A DNA stretch of 64,000 nucleotides. It comes from Cryobacterium luteum (GTDB lineage Bacteria; Actinomycetota; Actinomycetes; Actinomycetales; Microbacteriaceae). The stretch's first letter is position 1, and the number at the start of each line of letters is the position of its first letter. The DNA lies in assembly GCF_900110125.1 (NCBI RefSeq), contig NZ_FOCN01000014.1:1-64000 (forward strand), in the 5' to 3' direction. Under the pieces are notes generated by a model. It was not told where the DNA came from. It did no database searches and saw only the letters and a program-made list of their open reading frames with translations. Position numbers and translations under genes: made by a program. This document shows positions 1-8,463 of this stretch, piece by piece.

Positions 1-1
1 C

Positions 2-619
2 AGCGGCCTCGGCGCCGGGCTCACCGCGAACGTCAACATCACCGTGCCGGTGCTCACCCTGATGGGTAAGAGTGAAGAGCCCGGCGAACTCGAAGGCTAC
101 GGGCCGATCGACCCCGAAACCGCCCGCAAGCTGGCCGGCACCGCAACAAGCTTCCTGCGCGTCCTCACCCACCCGCACACCGGCATCGTCCTCGACGTCA
201 GCGCCGAACCCTTCCGAGTACCCGCCGCACTAAAGAAATACCTCCGCCTGCGCGACGGAAGCTGCCGCTTCCCCGGCTGCAACCGCTCCGCCGGGCACAG
301 CGACCTCGACCACACCATCGACAAACAATTCGGCGGCCCCACCACCGCCACCAACCTGCACTTCCTCTCCCCCGCCCACCACAACCTCAAACACTTCAGC
401 AACTGGACAGTCACCGCCGACCCCGACGGCACCCTCCACTGGACCAGCCCAGCCGGCAAACACTACGCCACCGACCCCGCCACCCGAATCACCCCACCGC
501 CGCAACAAGCACCACCAACACCCCCACCACCAGCCACGCCACCACCACCCGTACCGGACCCCTGGACCTCCGACAGGGCCGCCTCCGGCTCGGACACCAC
601 CGACACCCACCCGTTCTAG
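2..619 (+). CDS. DUF222/13E12-family HNH endonuclease, C-terminal part (5' end outside window)
   Basis: The frame is open from base 2, so the gene starts upstream of the window; the GTG at 44 is an internal codon. The visible part has the layout of the actinobacterial DUF222 family: the end of the helical DUF222 region, then an HNH module with RDGSCRFPGC, a second Cys/His group (HSDLDH), the NLHFLSPAHHNLKH segment and a Pro-rich low-complexity tail. The HNH residues look intact, so nuclease activity is plausible, but the biological role of this multi-copy family is unknown. A decayed relative lies at 57.4-58.0 kb. Confidence 0.9.
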   Translation, partial: SGLGAGLTANVNITVPVLTLMGKSEEPGELEGYGPIDPETARKLAGTATSFLRVLTHPHTGIVLDVSAEPFRVPAALKKYLRLRDGSCRFPGCNRSAGHSDLDHTIDKQFGGPTTATNLHFLSPAHHNLKHFSNWTVTADPDGTLHWTSPAGKHYATDPATRITPPPQQAPPTPPPPATPPPPVPDPWTSDRAASGSDTTDTHPF

Positions 620-746
620 CGCCGCGCGGTCACCTGCGCGGCGGGGAATGCCGGGTGCAGAATGCTGACCGGCGGGCGGGGCATCCGCTGAGCCGCTCGT
701 CCGCAACACTATTGCCGAGGGCAGCTACCGGGTGTAGATATGGGGC

Positions 747-1214
747 ATGGTCGAATGCCTGCCCCATTTCATCGGATCAAAGTCCATTCCCGGCGCTCAA
801 ATTTCGGATCCTCTCGCGGTGTGCAAGATCTGCGGGGGAATCACCTGCAACGAGCACGGCCAGCGCGACCCGGCCGTGCCGGAATTCGTCTGCGTACTTT
901 GCGATATTGCCCCTCTCAATCACAGCGCCGGCGGCGGTGGTGACGGCGGCCAACCATCCTCCTCCAGCCGCTTCGCCTCGTGGGAACAGTTCCTGGAACG
1001 GCAGCCATCGTATCCGCAGGACTGGCTGGCCGAGGGCCTGTACCAGTGGACCAACGAACCCGGCCTTCTGATCGAGTACGTGGGACCAGACCCGGCGGCC
1101 CAGAAATTGCTCGCGGCAGCCGCCGCACTCGGCTCTCTGTTGGAGATCCCGCCCGAACACCTGCCGCAGCGGGTGGCGCTGATGCTCGGTTTCGGACCCC
1201 AGCTGCTGCTATGA
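747..1214 (+). CDS. Hypothetical protein with two N-terminal CxxC knuckles
   Basis: 155 residues, not recognised as a named family. The N-terminal third holds two Cys pairs (VCKICGG near residue 26 and FVCVLCD near 49) with an intervening CNEHG, compatible with a small zinc ribbon. A Gly-rich linker follows, then an acidic and aromatic C-terminal half. The stop overlaps the ATG of the next gene (ATGA), so the two are probably co-translated. The pairing of a soluble putative zinc protein with a two-helix membrane protein suggests a shared role that cannot be named from sequence. Confidence 0.6.
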   Translation: MVECLPHFIGSKSIPGAQISDPLAVCKICGGITCNEHGQRDPAVPEFVCVLCDIAPLNHSAGGGGDGGQPSSSSRFASWEQFLERQPSYPQDWLAEGLYQWTNEPGLLIEYVGPDPAAQKLLAAAAALGSLLEIPPEHLPQRVALMLGFGPQLLL

Positions 1215-1675
1215 CCGTTCCGGCCGTCGCGCCCGCCTTCGACTACGAGATCCGCTGCCGCGACGATGTGGCCGAGGGGACCCTCAGTATCCCGGAACGC
1301 TCCGACTGGTGGAGCCTCCCGTCCAACGTGAGTTCTGACATCGTTCGAGTGGATGTGGGTGGTCGCGTCGATTTTCTGCGCGCCACCCAGCGAAAGTTCG
1401 GCCAGTCGAACGAGGCCTTAGTGGTCTGCGGCACCTCGCACCAGCTGCGCCTGCATCGGCTGCGCACCTCGACCGATGGGCGCCTGGCACTGTTCGGGCT
1501 GGCGCTGGCGATCATCGCCGAGGGCATCAAACTGTCCCTCACCATCGGTCAGAGCACTCCGCTCGTGGCCATCGGAGCGGTGGGCGTGAGTGTGCTCAAC
1601 GTTCAGGCCGTGCTGCTGACCGCGATCGGCCTCGTGCTCGTGGTCTGGAAGCGCGTGCTCGCGGCACGGGGTTGA
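1211..1675 (+). CDS. Hypothetical membrane protein with two C-terminal helices
   Basis: 154 residues starting at the ATG that overlaps the preceding stop (ATGA); the frame is open further upstream but this start fits the overlap. The N-terminal 90 residues look soluble (beta-rich, ending in RLHRLRTSTDGR). Two hydrophobic segments follow, about residues 95-115 and 122-147, with a short basic C-terminus. No family recognised. It ends 30 bp before the convergent ku gene. Confidence 0.6.
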   Translation: MTVPAVAPAFDYEIRCRDDVAEGTLSIPERSDWWSLPSNVSSDIVRVDVGGRVDFLRATQRKFGQSNEALVVCGTSHQLRLHRLRTSTDGRLALFGLALAIIAEGIKLSLTIGQSTPLVAIGAVGVSVLNVQAVLLTAIGLVLVVWKRVLAARG

Positions 1676-1704
1676 GAAGCACCCGCCATGAGACGGACAG
1701 CCGC

Positions 1705-2538
1705 TCAGGAGGCCGAGCGGGCTCGCTTCGGCTTCGATTTGGGCTTGGCCCGGTCACGGCTGGCCTCGACGCTGCGCCGCAGTGCTTCCATGAGGTCGAG
1801 CACCTCGCCGCCCTCACCTTCGTCGGTCGTTTCACCGAAGGTCACCTCGGTCGACACCGCGTCACCGCTCTTCAGCTTGGCCTCAATTAGCGCCCGCAAT
1901 TCGTCCTGATAGTCGTCGTTGAAGGCATCCGGTGCAAAATCGGCCGCGAACGACTCAACCAATGCCGCCGACATATCCAGTTCTTTGGCACTGATATTGA
2001 CCCGCTCGTCGAGGGACGCAAATTTGGCCTCGCGTACCTCGTCGTCCCAGAGCAGGGATTGCAGCATAAGCACGTCGCCGTGCACGCGCAACGCACCCAG
2101 CCGGGTCTTCTGCCTCAGGGCAAAGTGCACGATGGCCGTGCGATCGGTGGCTTCCAGCGTGCGCCGCAGCAGCACGTAGGCCTTGGCAGACTTGCCGTCC
2201 GGTTCGAGAAAGTAGCTCTTGTCGAGCATGATCGGGTCGATCTGGTCGCTCGGCACGAACTCGACCACGTCGATCTCCTTGCTGTGCTCGGCCGGCAGCG
2301 ACGCGAAGTCGTCAGCGGTGAGCACCACGGTCTGCTCGCCGTCGTCGAAAGCCTTGTCGATGTGGTCGTACGGAACGACCTTGGCGCAGATCTCACACCG
2401 ACGTTGGTAGCGGATGCGTCCCCCATCGGCATCGTGCACCTGATGCAGTGACACGTCGTGATCCTCGGTGGCGCTGTACACCTTGACGGGCACATTGACG
2501 AGCCCGAAGGTGATCGCACCGGTCCAGATGCTTCTCAT
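1705..2538 (-). CDS. ku: Non-homologous end-joining protein Ku
   Basis: 277 residues. Bacterial Ku forms a homodimeric ring on double-strand ends and recruits LigD. The N-terminus MRSIWTGAITFGLVNVPVKV is the family signature; a CEIC pair follows near residue 47, and the C-terminus is a basic, Lys/Arg/Ser-rich tail (KPKSKPKR) typical of Ku proteins with an added DNA-binding extension. The ATG at 2538 is preferred over an in-frame GTG five codons upstream because family members start with MRSIW. It is divergent from ligD with 71 bp between starts, the usual Ku-LigD pairing. Confidence 0.95.
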   Translation of the reverse strand: MRSIWTGAITFGLVNVPVKVYSATEDHDVSLHQVHDADGGRIRYQRRCEICAKVVPYDHIDKAFDDGEQTVVLTADDFASLPAEHSKEIDVVEFVPSDQIDPIMLDKSYFLEPDGKSAKAYVLLRRTLEATDRTAIVHFALRQKTRLGALRVHGDVLMLQSLLWDDEVREAKFASLDERVNISAKELDMSAALVESFAADFAPDAFNDDYQDELRALIEAKLKSGDAVSTEVTFGETTDEGEGGEVLDLMEALRRSVEASRDRAKPKSKPKRARSAS

Positions 2539-2609
2539 GCGACCAGTACACACCCGAATGAGACATTTTTCGCCTAGTAGACCCGGGGTTTCCGCGGCAC
2601 AGTTGACGC

Positions 2610-5144
2610 ATGAACGCCAGCAGCCAGGTCGTCTCTGTGGAAGGCCACCGCATCACACTCACCCACCTGGACAAGATTTTGTACCCGGAGACCGGCACCA
2701 CGAAGGCCGACGTGCTGGCCTACTACGCGGCGATCGCCGACGTGCTGATCGCCCACGCGGCGAACCGCCCGGCCACCCGCAAGCGCTGGGTACACGGAAT
2801 CGGCACCATCGAGCACCCCGGCACGATGTTCTTTCAGAAGAACCTCGAACCGTCAACGCCGAACTGGGTGAAACGGCACGAGATCGCGCACAAAGATCAT
2901 GTGAACACCTATCCGCTCGTGAACGACCTCGCCACCCTCACCTGGCTCGGGCAGATGAGCGCCCTCGAAATCCACGTGCCGCAGTGGCAGTTCGGCCGCA
3001 CCGGCACCCCGCGCAATCCCGACCGGCTGGTGCTCGACCTCGACCCGGGCGACGGTGTCGGACTGCTCGAATGCGCCGAGGTGGCGCGGCTGGCCCGAGT
3101 GATCCTGCAGCACATGGGATTGCAACCGATGCCGGTGACCAGCGGGAGCAAGGGCATCCACTTGTATGCCGCCCTCGACCTGTCGTACACCTCAGACCAG
3201 GTGTCGGCCGTGGCACACGAACTGGCCAGAGCGCTCGAGGCGGACCACCGCGATCTCGTGGTGAGCGACATGAAGAAGACCCTGCGCCCCGGCAAGGTGT
3301 TCGTGGACTGGAGCCAAAATAATGCCGCGAAGACCACCATCACACCGTATTCCCTGCGCGGGCGCAGCCACCCGATGGTTGCGACGCCGCGCACCTGGAA
3401 GGAGCTGGCCTCGGCCCAGCTCGAGCAGCTCGACTACAGGCAGGTGCTCGCCCGCTTGAAGCGCCGGGATGATCCGCTCGCGCTGCTGTCGGCCGGGTCG
3501 TTCGAGCATGCGGCTGGCACAACCAGCGACACGGCGACCCCCGCCCTCGTGACAACGGACCGGCTGACGGTGTACCGCGGCAAGCGCGACGCCGCGAAGA
3601 CGCCGGAGCCCGTTCCCGCTGCGCCGGCCGTGGCGTCCAACGGCCTGTCATTCGTCATTCAGGAGCACCACGCCCGCAGCCTGCACTGGGATTTTCGACT
3701 CGAACACGAGGGGGTGCTCGTGTCGTGGGCGCTGCCCCGCGGCGTGCCCGTCACATCAGCGCAGAACCGGCTGGCGGTACACGTCGAAGATCACCCGCTC
3801 GAGTACGGCAGCTTCGAGGGAACTATTCCGGTCGGGGAATATGGTGCCGGCGACGTGTCCATCTGGGACCGCGGCGTGTACGACCTCGAAAAATGGCGCG
3901 ACGACGAAGTGATCGTCACCCTGCACGGCGAGCCGGACGCCGGGCTCGGCGGCACCGCCCGGTTTGCCCTGATTCGCACGAGTGACAGCCACGGCAGCAG
4001 GGCAGCCAACAACTGGCTGATTCACCGCATGAAACCGAGCGTCGGATCCTCGGGCAGCTCACGCACGAATGCCCGCCCGCACGGCGGCCCAGCCGCCGAG
4101 ATCACTCCCCCGCCACCGAAAAACGCCTACTCTCCCATGCTCGCCGCCGCCGGTTCCGAAGCCGATCTCGGCGACGACCTCGGACTTGGCGAGTGGGCGT
4201 TCGAAATGAAGTGGGACGGCATGCGCGCACTCGCCTATGTGTCGCTGGCCGAGCACAACGTTCGCTTGGTCACCCGCAACGGGCACGATGTGACCGCGTC
4301 CTATCCCGACCTCGTCGCCGACCTGCTCGCGGCACTGGCGCCAAAAGCGAGCAGCGCAGCACAGAGCAGCGCAGCACAGGACGGCGCAGTGCTCGACAGC
4401 GCAGTGCTCGACGGCGAGATCGTGGCCGTCGACAAACGCGGTCGCCCCGACTTCGGCCTGTTGCAGACGCGGATGAAACTCACCGAGGCCCGCGAGGTCG
4501 CCTCAGCGGCCCGCACGGCTCCGGTGCAGCTGATGCTCTTCGACCTGCTCGAGCTGAACGGCCGCTCGCTCACCGGATTGACCTACACCGCGCGCCGAAA
4601 CCTGCTGGAAGCCACGGTGACCGCGACCGGCTCCACGCAGGTACCGCCACGTCTCACCGGCGGCTTCGCCGAAGCCTTTCAGATCAGTCGCCAGCTCGGT
4701 TTGGAAGGGGTCATGGCCAAACGGCAGGACGGCCGCTATACGATCGGGCGGCGGTCCAGGGACTGGGTGAAGATCAAACATTTTCGCACCCAGGAAGTAG
4801 TCGTCGGCGGCTGGCGACCGGGCCGAGGCAACCGCGCCGGTGCGATCGGATCGCTGCTCCTGGGGATACCCACCGACACGGGCTTGCGTTACATCGGCCG
4901 GGTGGGCACGGGGTTCGGCGAACGCGACCTGGCCGACATCCGCTCAAGGCTCACCCGTCTGGTGCGCAAGACCACTCCGTTCAGCGACATCCCGCAAACG
5001 GATGCGCAGGGCGCGGTCTGGGTGCGCCCCACCCTCGTCGCCGAGGTCGAGTTCGCCGAGTGGACTGCGACCGGTCGGCTGCGCCAGCCGTCCTGGCGAG
5101 GCTGGCGACCCGACAAGGCACCGGGCGACATAACATCCGAATGA
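2610..5144 (+). CDS. ligD: ATP-dependent DNA ligase LigD (polymerase-phosphoesterase-ligase)
   Basis: 844 residues, the NHEJ end-processing and sealing enzyme, in the order Pol-PE-Lig seen in mycobacteria. The Pol (archaeo-eukaryotic primase) domain spans about 1-300, with metal-binding LDLDP (D143, D145) and TSGSKGIHLY. The 3'-phosphoesterase domain begins near 348 (FVIQEHHARSLHWDFRLEHE). The ligase domain has adenylation motif I EMKWDG (K534), the LDGEIV motif near 597 and C-terminal VKIKHF and OB-fold sequence. A 15-bp repeat expansion sits just before LDGEIV. Partner of the divergent ku; a separate Pol-like protein lies at 9474-10496. Confidence 0.96.
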   Translation: MNASSQVVSVEGHRITLTHLDKILYPETGTTKADVLAYYAAIADVLIAHAANRPATRKRWVHGIGTIEHPGTMFFQKNLEPSTPNWVKRHEIAHKDHVNTYPLVNDLATLTWLGQMSALEIHVPQWQFGRTGTPRNPDRLVLDLDPGDGVGLLECAEVARLARVILQHMGLQPMPVTSGSKGIHLYAALDLSYTSDQVSAVAHELARALEADHRDLVVSDMKKTLRPGKVFVDWSQNNAAKTTITPYSLRGRSHPMVATPRTWKELASAQLEQLDYRQVLARLKRRDDPLALLSAGSFEHAAGTTSDTATPALVTTDRLTVYRGKRDAAKTPEPVPAAPAVASNGLSFVIQEHHARSLHWDFRLEHEGVLVSWALPRGVPVTSAQNRLAVHVEDHPLEYGSFEGTIPVGEYGAGDVSIWDRGVYDLEKWRDDEVIVTLHGEPDAGLGGTARFALIRTSDSHGSRAANNWLIHRMKPSVGSSGSSRTNARPHGGPAAEITPPPPKNAYSPMLAAAGSEADLGDDLGLGEWAFEMKWDGMRALAYVSLAEHNVRLVTRNGHDVTASYPDLVADLLAALAPKASSAAQSSAAQDGAVLDSAVLDGEIVAVDKRGRPDFGLLQTRMKLTEAREVASAARTAPVQLMLFDLLELNGRSLTGLTYTARRNLLEATVTATGSTQVPPRLTGGFAEAFQISRQLGLEGVMAKRQDGRYTIGRRSRDWVKIKHFRTQEVVVGGWRPGRGNRAGAIGSLLLGIPTDTGLRYIGRVGTGFGERDLADIRSRLTRLVRKTTPFSDIPQTDAQGAVWVRPTLVAEVEFAEWTATGRLRQPSWRGWRPDKAPGDITSE
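4349..4408 (+). repeat. 15-bp tandem repeat inside ligD
   Basis: Two identical 15-bp units (GAGCAGCGCAGCACA) are followed by two near-identical units around GGCGCAGTGCTCGAC. They encode duplicated SSAAQ and DGAVLDSAVLDGE, so part of the strand leading into the catalytic LDGEIV motif has been copied in frame. This looks like slippage in the loop between ligase motifs I and III. Confidence 0.8.
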
Positions 5145-5169
5145 TGCGGGTACGATCTAGCATTACCCC

Positions 5170-5871
5170 ATGGTGAGTGCTCGACATCCCGAACACGCGG
5201 CGATACCACGCGCACAACGCGTCACCCGCCGGTGGCCGCTGATCAGCGGTCTCGGTGCGGTCGCCCTCTCCCTCGGCCTCGGCGTCCTGGTACTGCTGCG
5301 CGGCACCGCTGACACCGCCGACGCCGCATCGCTCGCCATCGACCGGTCCTGGCTGGCCTGGATCGACCGGTTTCGCGGCCCGGCCCTGGACTCCGCCGCG
5401 CTGGTCTTGAACTATCTCGGCTTCGGGCTTACGGCGTCGCTGCTGATTCCGGCACTGATCGTGGCCGTTCTGCTGCTGGCCCGACGTTTCTGGGCGGTCG
5501 GCTTCTATCTCGCGGCGACGATGCTCACCGGCGGAGCCGTTCAGGTGATCAAACGTCTGTTCGCGAGAACCCGCCCGCAGGACATCCTGGTGACCGTCGA
5601 TTTCGGATCGTTTCCGTCGGGTCACGTGGCGAACGCGGCCGCCATGGCCACCATTTTCGTACTCCTGTTTCCACGGTGGTGGGTCGGGGCGCTCGGAGCC
5701 GCCTACACGCTGGCCATGATGATCAGCCGCACCTACCTGGGAGCACACTGGTTGACCGACACGATCGGTGCCCTGCTGCTCGGCACGGGCATTGCCGTTG
5801 TAGTCTGGGCGCCGTTGGCGGCAAAACTCGACGGCGAATACCGGCTGCGAGCCGACCGGAGACCGCACTAA
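5170..5871 (+). CDS. PAP2-family phosphatase, integral membrane
   Basis: 233 residues with five or six hydrophobic helices. The three PAP2 (type 2 phosphatidic acid phosphatase) motifs are all present: K-x6-RP (K128-P136), PSGH (149-152) and SR-x5-H-x3-D (S186-D197), with the catalytic His residues intact. Likely substrates are lipid phosphates such as phosphatidate or undecaprenyl diphosphate, with the active site facing outward. It starts 25 bp after ligD and is followed by a second PAP2 gene, so it may be transcribed with both. Confidence 0.88.
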   Translation: MVSARHPEHAAIPRAQRVTRRWPLISGLGAVALSLGLGVLVLLRGTADTADAASLAIDRSWLAWIDRFRGPALDSAALVLNYLGFGLTASLLIPALIVAVLLLARRFWAVGFYLAATMLTGGAVQVIKRLFARTRPQDILVTVDFGSFPSGHVANAAAMATIFVLLFPRWWVGALGAAYTLAMMISRTYLGAHWLTDTIGALLLGTGIAVVVWAPLAAKLDGEYRLRADRRPH

Positions 5872-5905
5872 CCAGACCTCGCTGTTGCACCGAAAGGACG
5901 CGCGG

Positions 5906-6901
5906 ATGAATGCCATCCAGCCCACCACGGCGTGGCGCTCACGCTGGAACAAGCTCATCGTCGATCCCCGTCCGCTGTCAGCGGCCGGGCGTCGTCACAT
6001 GCGGTGGACAGCCGGCGCGCTCGTGGCCGCCGGAATCATTTTGTTCGCCTGCTTGCTCGTTGACGTGCTGCAGCCCGACCGGGCGTCGTTCTACGATTCT
6101 CCGGTTCGGGAGTGGCTCGTCGATAACCGGTCGCCGACCCTCACGGTCGTCATGATCGGGCTGGCCATCGTCTTCGGGCCGGTCGCACTGCCGATTATCG
6201 TGCTGGTGCTCACCGTGGTCTGGGGTTTCACGGGCAAGCACGCGTGGCGGCCCCTGCTGCTGGCGATCGCCATGCTGACCGGAGTCATTCTGGCTCAGAT
6301 TCTGGCTCCCCTTATTGCCCGCACCCGCCCGCCGGTCGAGCTGATGCTGTTCGGCGCCGACTACTCCTTCTCATTTCCATCGGGGCATGTTCTCGGCGCG
6401 GCCGATTTTGTGCTGGTGCTGACCTACCTGATCGTGTCGCGGAGGCCCAGCCGCCGGGCTGTCGCCATTGGGTTCAGCATCGCGGTGGTCTGCATCGCCC
6501 TCGCCGCGATCAGCCGGCTGTATCTCGGCTACCACTGGGCGACGGATGCCCTCGCCTCGCTCTCGATTTCGCTCGTGGTGCTCAGCGCCGTGATCGCCTG
6601 GGATACCCGTCACGCTGCCCGCGGTCTACAACCGGGCGCGGCGGGCTCGAACGAAGCAGTAGACGCCGTACGCGATCAGGCCGATGCCGATCAAGATCAG
6701 GGCGATCGTTCCGAACGGCAGGGCGGCGAGCGCCTTGAGCGCCCCATCGAGCCCGGTGGATTTACTGGCATCCTGGGTGAGCGCGGCGGCACCGATGAGG
6801 ATCGCGACGACGGCGAGCGCGACGCCCTTGGCGACATACCCGACGACGCCGAGGGCGATGACCGCGCGCCCGACCGGCCCGCTCGGCACGGCGACGTCTG
6901 A
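5906..6901 (+). CDS. Second PAP2-family phosphatase with antisense read-through tail
   Basis: The ATG at 5906 follows an AAAGGA ribosome site; an in-frame TTG at 5885 is less likely. PAP2 motifs: IARTRPP, FPSGH and SRLYLGYHWATD, in a multi-helix membrane protein that ends naturally near residue 240. The frame then continues about 90 more codons without a stop, antisense to the 3' part of the convergent DUF1206 gene; this tail is hydrophilic and Asp/Arg-rich, unlike a PAP2 domain. The ancestral stop was probably lost, or the tail is a genuine extension. Enzyme call firm, C-terminal end uncertain. Confidence 0.82.
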   Translation: MNAIQPTTAWRSRWNKLIVDPRPLSAAGRRHMRWTAGALVAAGIILFACLLVDVLQPDRASFYDSPVREWLVDNRSPTLTVVMIGLAIVFGPVALPIIVLVLTVVWGFTGKHAWRPLLLAIAMLTGVILAQILAPLIARTRPPVELMLFGADYSFSFPSGHVLGAADFVLVLTYLIVSRRPSRRAVAIGFSIAVVCIALAAISRLYLGYHWATDALASLSISLVVLSAVIAWDTRHAARGLQPGAAGSNEAVDAVRDQADADQDQGDRSERQGGERLERPIEPGGFTGILGERGGTDEDRDDGERDALGDIPDDAEGDDRAPDRPARHGDV

Positions 6902-7429
6902 CCGAAACTTCTGCGCTGCACCCTTGTAGATGAAATACCCGGCAACGCCGAGCACGGCCACCCCGGCCAGGAACAGCACGATTGTGCCGCCGGGTGAGGA
7001 CAGCAGCGACGCACTGGCGCTCTGGGCGCTGCCGGCCGAACTGGACGAACCGCCCTGAGCAAAGGTCAGGGCGGTGGCTCCGAGCGCGAAGTAGACGATG
7101 GCTTTGGCAATATTGGCCAGACGACGCGACCACCTGCGTTTGGGCTCGCCCTGCAGCACGAAGGCGGAGATGAGTAGCCAGAGCCCCAGGGCGAACATTC
7201 CGATCACAACGGTCCAGAGCAGAAATACTCCGCCCGGGCTCGACGCCAGTTGCGCGAGCGCCCCGCTTTGATCAGCCGAACCGCTGCCGGCGCCGATCGC
7301 CACGGTGATCGCGATCGAACCGATCAGGATGTGCAGCAACCCGTTCACGGCGAATCCCAGCCGGGCCAGCAGTTGCAGAGTGGAACTGTTGCTCGCGTCG
7401 CGAGCGATGTGTGTCGCCGATGCATTCAT
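6626..7429 (-). CDS. DUF1206 integral membrane protein
   Basis: 267 residues from the ATG of MNASATH; an in-frame start eight codons upstream is less likely. Three similar pairs of helices, each with a Gly/Ala-rich hydrophobic stretch followed by an amphipathic segment, are the threefold DUF1206 repeat. Function unknown; these proteins are common in Actinobacteria. It lies 62 bp downstream of the VOC gene on the same strand. About 276 bp of its 3' end are overlapped by the convergent PAP2 reading frame. Confidence 0.85.
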   Translation of the reverse strand: MNASATHIARDASNSSTLQLLARLGFAVNGLLHILIGSIAITVAIGAGSGSADQSGALAQLASSPGGVFLLWTVVIGMFALGLWLLISAFVLQGEPKRRWSRRLANIAKAIVYFALGATALTFAQGGSSSSAGSAQSASASLLSSPGGTIVLFLAGVAVLGVAGYFIYKGAAQKFRSDVAVPSGPVGRAVIALGVVGYVAKGVALAVVAILIGAAALTQDASKSTGLDGALKALAALPFGTIALILIGIGLIAYGVYCFVRARRARL

Positions 7430-7491
7430 CACGGGCTCAGCATAGGCGCACACACACCGTCCCGCGCAGGACTAGACCGTCCACTGGCACA

Positions 7492-7965
7492 TCACCGGGT
7501 GACGTCGTCTCGGAGTGACGGGTCACCGGCCTCGGACGTCTGGGCACCTTCGGCGGCGACACCGGCGATGTTGACCATCCAGTTGGTGCCGAATTTGTCG
7601 ACCAGCGTGCCGAAGCTGTCACCCCAGGGAGCTTTGTTGAGCGGCATGGTGATGGTGCCTCCCTCGACCAGCTTGTCCCAGTAGCCGGTCAGTTCGGTCT
7701 CATCCTCGCCGCTGAGGGAGACCGTCACGCTGCTGCTCGTGGGGAGTTCCATGCTGTTGGGGGTGTCGGAAGCCATCAGCGAGAATCCGCTCGTGGTCGT
7801 CAGCTCCGAGTGCATGATCTTGTTCTGTTCGGCCGGATCTTCGCTCGCCTGGTATTCCCCGAAGGTGCTGCGGGTGACCTCGCCGCCGAAGACGCCCTGG
7901 TAGAAGTCCATCGCTTCGCGGGCAGTGTCGCGAAAGCCGAGATACGGGTTGAGACGACTGCTCAT
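7492..7965 (-). CDS. VOC-family protein (PhnB/3-demethylubiquinone methyltransferase-like fold)
   Basis: 157 residues starting at an ATG preceded by AAGGAG. The N-terminus SRLNPYLGFRDTAREAMDFY is typical of the PhnB-like glyoxalase/bleomycin-resistance clan, as are NKIMHSEL and the C-terminal WGDSFGTLVDKFGTNWMVNI. These proteins have paired beta-alpha-beta-beta-beta modules; most members, often annotated 'VOC family', have no proven substrate. The frame is open far upstream but that extension is antisense to other genes and is not coding. Confidence 0.9.
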   Translation of the reverse strand: MSSRLNPYLGFRDTAREAMDFYQGVFGGEVTRSTFGEYQASEDPAEQNKIMHSELTTTSGFSLMASDTPNSMELPTSSSVTVSLSGEDETELTGYWDKLVEGGTITMPLNKAPWGDSFGTLVDKFGTNWMVNIAGVAAEGAQTSEAGDPSLRDDVTR

Positions 7966-8124
7966 GGTTGTTCTCCTTCTCATCGGGGCGGGGTTGTGGA
8001 GTGGTGCTGTGATTATTGCCCCGATCCAGCAATCTGACGAGTCGTGACAGGCAGCCGTTCCCAGGAGAGCGCTATGGCCGTTCCCTGAACCGACACAGAC
8101 TGCTCGGCGGGTACAGTGACGGGC

Positions 8125-8433
8125 ATGAAGCTGATCGCCATCGACCCGCCCACCCGCAGCTTTTCGCGCTGGCTCACCGACGAAGAAATCGGCCGGGTGA
8201 TCGCCCACAAACGCGGCTGGCGGCAGGCGCCCGACGGCAGCGTGCTGGCGGGCAAGATTCGCAAGACCAGAATCAGCGCTTCGCTCGCGCAGCTCGGCGC
8301 CACCGCGGTCGCGCGCGGCTGGGCCAGCCGGCCGCGGGTCGAGCCGAGCGACAGCAGCGGCCCCACCCACATGATGTGGGGCATCATCGACGCGCGCACC
8401 GACGCCGAGATCGCCGCAGAACTCGGCGGGTAG
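8125..8433 (+). CDS. Hypothetical protein, 102 aa
   Basis: Starts MKLIAIDPPTRSFSRWLTDE (a GTG three codons earlier is possible). The protein is basic, with alternating Arg/Ala, and has an HMMWGIIDARTDAEIAAELGG end. Base usage fits the neighbours and the reading frame lies alone between a divergent VOC gene and a downstream GST-like gene 30 bp away, which supports it being real. No family recognised. Confidence 0.6.
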   Translation: MKLIAIDPPTRSFSRWLTDEEIGRVIAHKRGWRQAPDGSVLAGKIRKTRISASLAQLGATAVARGWASRPRVEPSDSSGPTHMMWGIIDARTDAEIAAELGG

Positions 8434-8463
8434 TTCTCGGGGTACGTCGCGTAGCGTGGATGT

